This document shows, in pieces, positions 59,860-64,000 of a DNA stretch of 64,000 bases. Each line of letters starts with the position of its first letter. Positions within the stretch are counted from its first letter, which is position 1. A program made the translations under genes and the position numbers. The notes under the pieces were generated by a model that was given only the letters and a program-made list of their open reading frames with translations, ran no database searches and was not told the origin of the DNA. The stretch comes from Ralstonia sp. UBA689 (GTDB lineage Bacteria; Pseudomonadota; Gammaproteobacteria; Burkholderiales; Burkholderiaceae), in NCBI RefSeq assembly GCF_002298975.1, contig NZ_DBMV01000046.1, forward strand, positions 37,965 through 101,964, given 5' to 3'.

Positions 59860-60588
59860 TCCCGTTCTGGGATATGCGCCGCAAATAGTCTCGGTGCGTG
59901 GCCGGATGTCACCCCTTGAAGTGCGCCAGCGCAATGACCAGGTTGCGCATGGCTGGCACAGCGTCGGGGGGGGCGTGCGTGAAGGGCATATCGTCGCGCA
60001 CCGTTGCCGCGTTGCGCATTCCTTCATGCCGTTAACCCGCGCAATGTAAAACGACGTGGCGAGCGGCTTCGGGCCATGTCCGCGGTCGACTCAGGGGGGG
60101 GGGCTGGCAACGTAGATCGGATCTTTAGCCACCCTCACTCGGTTGCCGCCGCCGCCCTCTGCGCGCTGGCGAGCCGGTTTTCGCCGCTTGCCGGCGTAGC
60201 GTCAAGCTCGAGCGGTTGAGGGCAGCCGCACATCGTCGCCACGCAGCGCGTCGCATCAAGACCTCTGCAATCCAGTGTGAAGGTCCTGTGCGGCAGCTCG
60301 CCAAATCACAGTTCATGTTCGTCTCTCGCCTGACGAGGTTCCGTCTTGTCGCCCTGTCCTGGGGCCGCTGGTTAGCTGCATCAAGCGGTGTTCAACGAAA
60401 GTCCTCACATTTATTAACACTTCGCGGAACAGTTGTTGTAATTCCAGTTTCTGCAGCGCACTACCTTCGCTATAAGCCGTTCTTGTCGAGAACAAGGGCG
60501 CTTGTCTTAACCGAAACCTACTTGCGGGCTCGTCAATAAGAACACGACGACGTAACCGGCCGCCGGCGGGGACAACTGAGCAGCGAAG
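59860..60588 (+). other. Gap between regulator and adhesin, with G8 and G10 tracts
   Basis: This 729-bp gap carries a transposase remnant at its left end, a run of eight G at 59966-59973 and a run of ten G at 60094-60103, 485 bp before the adhesin start. No intact gene is seen; a 71-codon plus-strand frame (60004-60219) crosses the G10 tract but has no recognisable content. The adhesin promoter should lie in the right half, which is richer in A and T (60400-60540), but I see no convincing -35/-10 pair. Confidence 0.5.
59909..60029 (-). pseudogene. Transposase C-terminal remnant
   Basis: On the minus strand one frame reads GMRNAATVRDDMPFTHAPPD, then AVPAMRNLVIALAHFKG and stop. The pattern VRDxxF...P..MxxLRNLVIALxH resembles the C-terminus of IS transposases of the IS4/ISAs1 type, which reads DVTFGEDxxRxRTGxxPxVMAxLRNLxI. 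An in-frame stop lies just upstream, and the rest of the gene is absent. The G8 tract is inside it. This assignment rests on a short match. Confidence 0.35.
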
Positions 60589-63500
60589 ATGAACAAGTCA
60601 TATCGAAGCATTTGGAACGAAGCCCTCGGTGCGTGGGTGGCTGCATCCGAAATTACCACCGCCCGCGGAAAGGGCCGAGGCAAGGGATCAGCGTCAGCCA
60701 AGTTGCTGGCCGGTGTGCTGCTTCTTGGCGCTGCTCAGGCGGGGTACGCGGGCGTCTATTCGTTTTCCAGCGCAGCGGGCTGCGGTACCTTAGCCGCTAC
60801 AGGCCCCGATGGCGTGCGCACGTATCCTGCAGGATCAAATCCTATCGACGGCAACGGTAGCTGGTCGTCTGTTGCGGGTTGTGGCGCGAATGGCGGCGGT
60901 ACCCTGCTCGGGGTGACACTGTATGGTTCATTTACCACTGCGACAGGGAATGGTGCCGCTGCTTTTGGTATGGGCGCGATGGCGGGCAAGTGGGCCACGG
61001 CGTTGGGGCTTCAGGCAACTGCGTCGGGCGTTGCCTCCACGGCTTTAGGTTATAACTCTACCGCTTCTGGGGGGTATGGGGTCGCGATCGGCTCCAGCGC
61101 CCTGTCACCAGTAACCTCCACGGGGGATGGCGGGGTTGCCATCGGTGGCAGTACCGCGACCAAGGGCGCTCAAGCGTCGGGGGGCAACGCAGTGGCCATC
61201 GGCGGTGACTCTGTTGCCTCAGCGATCGATACGCTCGCAATTGGCGCGGGCGCCCACTCGACCGGCAATTACGCCACTTCGTTTGGCACCGCCGCATGGG
61301 CTGCCGGAGTTGGCGCCACAGCATTGGGCAGTAACGCAACGCAGGGCGCCGCTGCTAATGCGGCCGATTCGATTGCGATGGCCGGGCAATCCGTGGTGGC
61401 CGCTGCGGCAACCTCTGGTATTGCAATCGGACGTGGCGCAACCGCGAGCGGCGCATTCGGTATTGCGGAAGGCGATGGCGTCATTTCCGGCGCAACGGGT
61501 CAGAACGTTGCGATCGGCTCCAGCGGCACGACAGCCAACAGCTCGACGGCCACCGGTGGCGCAGTCGCAATTGGTCGCGGGCAAACGGCAACCGGAAATG
61601 GCGCGGTCGCCATCGGCGACCCGAATGCGGCCACCGGCACCGGCGCCGTTGCGATGGGGGCCAACGACACTGCGAGCGGCACTGGCGCAGTCGCGCTCGG
61701 TAACGCTAATACGGCGACCGGACAAGGTTCTGTGGCATTCGGCAACTCGAACACAGCGTCGGGCGCTTCGTCGACAGCCTTCGGTAACCTTGCTACGGCA
61801 TCCGCCACCAACGGCACCGCAATTGGTAACGGCGCCAAGGCATCTGTACAAGACAACGGCATTGCGATTGGTACAGGCGCGGTTGCAACTGCGGCAGCCA
61901 ACCAATCAACCAAGAGCGGCGGCATTGCCATTGGTCAGGTTGCTTCCGCATCCACTGCAAATGCGATGGCCCTCGGTTTCGGCGCGATCGCCTCGGCTGA
62001 AGGCGCAGCCGCAGTTGGGCAGCAAACAACAGCTTCGGGTGCCCAAGCCACCGCGTTGGGGGTTGGCGCACTGGCCTCGGGAGGCGGCTCGTCAGCTCTG
62101 GGTGCGTTTGCGACCAGTTCTGCGCCTTCATCGGTTGCTCTTGGTCAAGGTGCCACTGCAAACGTGACGGGCTCTGTCGCAATTGGCCAGAATGCGGTGA
62201 CGACGGGCACGGCAACGGCTGCCACGGGCGGAACAGGTGTGGTCAGCTCCTCGACCATCAACGGCACGACATTAAGCTCGTACGCCGGTACCAGCTCAAC
62301 CTCTGGTGTGGTCAGCGTCGGCGCTGCTGGCGCCGAGCGCCGCATCCAGAATGTTGCCGCCGGGTTGGTGAGCGCAACCAGCACCGATGCAATCAACGGT
62401 AGCCAGCTCTATGCGGCGGTGTCGGCCACCCGCACGCATTACTACAGCGTGAACGACAACGGCGCGCAGCAGGGCAACTACAACGACAATGGCGCGACGG
62501 GCCTCAATGCCCTGGCCGCCGGCACCAATGCAACGGCAGCCGGTGCAAGCGCAGTCGCGGTGGGCGATAGCGCCAACGCGAGTGCAGTAGATGCGGTTGC
62601 AGTCGGTTATGGCAGCACCGCATCGAATACCTCCGCGCTTGCCTTAGGCGACCGGTCGACAGCATCAGGCGTCACTGCCACGGCAATCGGTGCCTCGGCC
62701 ACGTCGTCTGGAGACTTCTCGATGGCGCTCGGCAATTTTGCGACGGCAAGCGGGACGAAAGCGATGGCATACGGGGCGAGTTCGATCGCGTCGGGCAACC
62801 AGGCAACGGCGCTCGGCAATTTTGCGACGGCGAGCGGGGGAAATGGGGTCGCAATCGGGACGAGTGCGATCGCATCTAGCATCGCTTCATCGGTGGCGCT
62901 GGGCGCTTACGCCACTTCGTCTGGTATTTGGGCAACCGCAATTGGCGACAGTGCAGCGGCCACCGGCGCGGGTTCAGTTGCGATCGGCTCGAACACGAGC
63001 GCCGGTGCCATGTCGGCTGCATCGGACGGCATCGCCCTGGGCGGCCAGTCATCCGTCGCAGCGGCGGCCACGTCTGGCATTGCAGTCGGACGTGGTGCAA
63101 CCGCGAGCGGCGCGTTCGGCATCGCGCAAGGCGATGGCATCATTTCCGGCGCAACGGGCCAGAACGTTGCGATTGGCTCCAGCGGCACGACAGCCAACAG
63201 CTCGACGGCCACTGGCGGCGCAGTTGCAATTGGTCGAGGGCAAACGGCGACTGGGGATGGCGCGGTCGCTATCGGTGACCCGAATGCGGCCACCGGCACG
63301 GGCGCGGTTGCGTTGGGTGCCAACAACACAGCGAACGGCAATGGCGCCGTCGCGCTCGGTAACGCCAATACGGCGACCGGGCAAGGTTCTGTGGCGCTGG
63401 GTAATGCCAGCAGTGCTTCCGCTGCAGGCAGCGTAGCACTGGGCGATACCGCCCAAGCCAGCGCCACCAATGCGCAGGCATTCGGTTCCGGCTCTGTGGC

Positions 63501-64000
63501 CAATGTTGCCGGCTCCGTTGCGCTTGGTTCCGGTGCTGCCACAACGGGTGCCGCAACGGCCGCTACGGGCGGCACGGGAACGGTCAGCAGCACGACCATT
63601 GGCAGCACCACATACGGTACGTACGCCGGCGCCAGCTCGGCTGCAGGTGTGGTTAGCGTAGGCGCCCCCGGCACCGAGCGCCGTATTCAGAATGTCGCTG
63701 CCGGTCTGATCAGTGCAACCAGCACCGATGCAATCAACGGCAGCCAGCTCTATGCGGTCGCCAGCACGACGACGTCGAGCATCGCTAGCCTGTCGACCTC
63801 GGCGTCAACCGGCATCAGCTCGCTGTCAACGGGTCTGAGCACGACGAACAGCACGGTGGCGTCGCTGTCGACCTCGACCTCGACCGGCATCAGCTCGCTG
63901 TCGACGGGGTTGTCGACGACGAACAGCAGCCTGGCGTCGCTGTCGACTTCGACGTCGACGACGGCCAGCTCGCTGTCCACGGGTCTGAGCACGACGAACA
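60589..64000 (+). CDS. Trimeric autotransporter adhesin (YadA/Hia-like, type Vc), 5' part, runs off right edge
   Basis: An open frame of 1137 codons without a stop. It begins with the extended signal peptide of type Vc proteins (MNKSYRSIWNEALGAWVAAS, then a basic stretch and LLAGVLLLGAAQAGYA, cleavage near residue 54). The passenger consists of dozens of 14-residue YadA-head repeats (patterns such as GAVAIGDPNAATGTGAVALG), two neck motifs (ERRIQNVAAGLVSATSTDAI followed by NGSQLYA, around residues 583 and 1030) and the beginning of a Ser/Thr-rich coiled-coil stalk. The C-terminal membrane anchor lies beyond the window. It would mediate attachment or aggregation at the cell surface. The regulator at 59116 is its nearest candidate controller. 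Confidence 0.95.
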   Translation, partial: MNKSYRSIWNEALGAWVAASEITTARGKGRGKGSASAKLLAGVLLLGAAQAGYAGVYSFSSAAGCGTLAATGPDGVRTYPAGSNPIDGNGSWSSVAGCGANGGGTLLGVTLYGSFTTATGNGAAAFGMGAMAGKWATALGLQATASGVASTALGYNSTASGGYGVAIGSSALSPVTSTGDGGVAIGGSTATKGAQASGGNAVAIGGDSVASAIDTLAIGAGAHSTGNYATSFGTAAWAAGVGATALGSNATQGAAANAADSIAMAGQSVVAAAATSGIAIGRGATASGAFGIAEGDGVISGATGQNVAIGSSGTTANSSTATGGAVAIGRGQTATGNGAVAIGDPNAATGTGAVAMGANDTASGTGAVALGNANTATGQGSVAFGNSNTASGASSTAFGNLATASATNGTAIGNGAKASVQDNGIAIGTGAVATAAANQSTKSGGIAIGQVASASTANAMALGFGAIASAEGAAAVGQQTTASGAQATALGVGALASGGGSSALGAFATSSAPSSVALGQGATANVTGSVAIGQNAVTTGTATAATGGTGVVSSSTINGTTLSSYAGTSSTSGVVSVGAAGAERRIQNVAAGLVSATSTDAINGSQLYAAVSATRTHYYSVNDNGAQQGNYNDNGATGLNALAAGTNATAAGASAVAVGDSANASAVDAVAVGYGSTASNTSALALGDRSTASGVTATAIGASATSSGDFSMALGNFATASGTKAMAYGASSIASGNQATALGNFATASGGNGVAIGTSAIASSIASSVALGAYATSSGIWATAIGDSAAATGAGSVAIGSNTSAGAMSAASDGIALGGQSSVAAAATSGIAVGRGATASGAFGIAQGDGIISGATGQNVAIGSSGTTANSSTATGGAVAIGRGQTATGDGAVAIGDPNAATGTGAVALGANNTANGNGAVALGNANTATGQGSVALGNASSASAAGSVALGDTAQASATNAQAFGSGSVANVAGSVALGSGAATTGAATAATGGTGTVSSTTIGSTTYGTYAGASSAAGVVSVGAPGTERRIQNVAAGLISATSTDAINGSQLYAVASTTTSSIASLSTSASTGISSLSTGLSTTNSTVASLSTSTSTGISSLSTGLSTTNSSLASLSTSTSTTASSLSTGLSTTN
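61414..61736 (+). repeat. Adhesin head duplication, copy A
   Basis: This 323-bp segment recurs at 63073-63395 with a constant offset of 1659 bp (553 codons) and mostly third-position differences. It encodes head repeats starting SGIAIGRGATASGAFGIAEG. The copies are in the same frame and orientation. Confidence 0.85.
62209..62416 (+). repeat. Adhesin neck module, copy A
   Basis: This segment encodes the end of the first head and the neck (SVGAAGAERRIQNVAAGLVS, DAINGSQLYA). It recurs at 63550-63757 with an offset of 1341 bp (447 codons). The offset differs from that of the head duplication, so the two heads differ by an insertion of 106 codons. Confidence 0.85.
63073..63395 (+). repeat. Adhesin head duplication, copy B
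   Basis: Second copy of the head segment at 61414-61736. Substitutions are mostly synonymous, indicating selection on the protein and some age, or partial gene conversion. Confidence 0.85.
63550..63757 (+). repeat. Adhesin neck module, copy B
   Basis: Second copy of the neck segment at 62209-62416. It leads directly into the coiled-coil stalk, whereas copy A is followed by another head. Confidence 0.85.
63784..64000 (+). repeat. 75-bp tandem repeats in the adhesin stalk
   Basis: Units begin at 63784, 63859 and 63934 (the third is cut by the window edge). Each encodes 25 residues of the type ASLSTSTSTGISSLSTGLST TNSSL. In-frame 75-bp units can expand or contract by slippage and so change stalk length without frame loss. 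Confidence 0.9.

Noticed and set aside
61219..61905. Long minus-strand frames inside the adhesin gene (also 62907-63674 and others)
   Set aside because: They are mirror images of the repetitive Gly/Ala/Ser codons of the adhesin and consist of monotonous Ala/Val/Pro patterns.
63784..64000. CRISPR-like regular repeats
   Set aside because: The 75-bp units are contiguous, in frame and encode a coiled-coil stalk; there are no unique spacers. No CRISPR array is visible anywhere in the window.

Overview
The window looks like chromosome or megaplasmid DNA of a beta-proteobacterium of the family Burkholderiaceae, most probably Ralstonia or a close relative. The basis is high GC, dense operons with ATGA/TGATG overlaps, a beta-proteobacterial trimeric porin, a T6SS carrying tagJ and tagK, and a YadA-like adhesin with an extended signal peptide. 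This is inference from gene content; no rRNA or tRNA gene is visible to fix the genus.

Region 1 (1-3124) is regulators and small metabolic genes: the 5' end of a lysR gene, a DUF2798 membrane protein, a GNAT acetyltransferase, a DUF1348 protein, and a divergent araC/tetR pair sharing an intergenic region with a repeated operator-like sequence. Region 2 (3245-17422) is a same-strand catabolic cluster: small recombinase-like protein, Rieske oxygenase, SDR, cupin, alpha/beta hydrolase, IclR regulator, second SDR, ThDP enzyme, aspartate-dehydrogenase homologue, aldehyde dehydrogenase, MFS transporter, extradiol (VOC) dioxygenase, FMN/2Fe-2S reductase, terminator and porin. It reads as a complete uptake, ring-hydroxylation, ring-cleavage and side-chain pathway for an aromatic compound I cannot name, probably controlled by the IclR protein. 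Region 3 (17479-20487) holds a tartronate-semialdehyde-reductase-like gene, a 40-codon gene, a DUF985 cupin and a fatty-acid-hydroxylase-family membrane protein.

Region 4 (20698-57057) is a genomic-island-like block with a decayed integrase at its left end and a truncated serine resolvase at its right end. It contains all thirteen core T6SS genes in two divergent arms around a 466-bp AT-rich control region. The minus arm is tagK-tagJ-tssE-F-G-A-L. The plus arm is clpV-tssB-tssC-hcp-tssJ-tssK-vgrG, an effector/immunity block, PAAR, a second tssL, and tssM. The effector is a Tle5-type phospholipase D flanked by two exported Sel1/TPR-like proteins, probable immunity proteins. A broken copy of the effector's 5' end lies directly behind vgrG, and the VgrG C-terminus appears to share a domain with the first putative immunity protein. 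Cell-wall-related genes (lytic transglycosylase, BON-OmpA protein, NlpC/P60 hydrolase), two small exported His-rich proteins and a DUF3597 gene follow.

Region 5 (57058-64000) is a long poorly coding stretch, a membrane-anchored unknown, an OmpR-type regulator with a degenerate receiver, a gap with a transposase remnant and G8/G10 tracts, and the first 1137 codons of a trimeric autotransporter adhesin that runs off the window. Transport and aromatic catabolism (region 2), contact-dependent antagonism (region 4) and adhesion (region 5) are three separable functional units.
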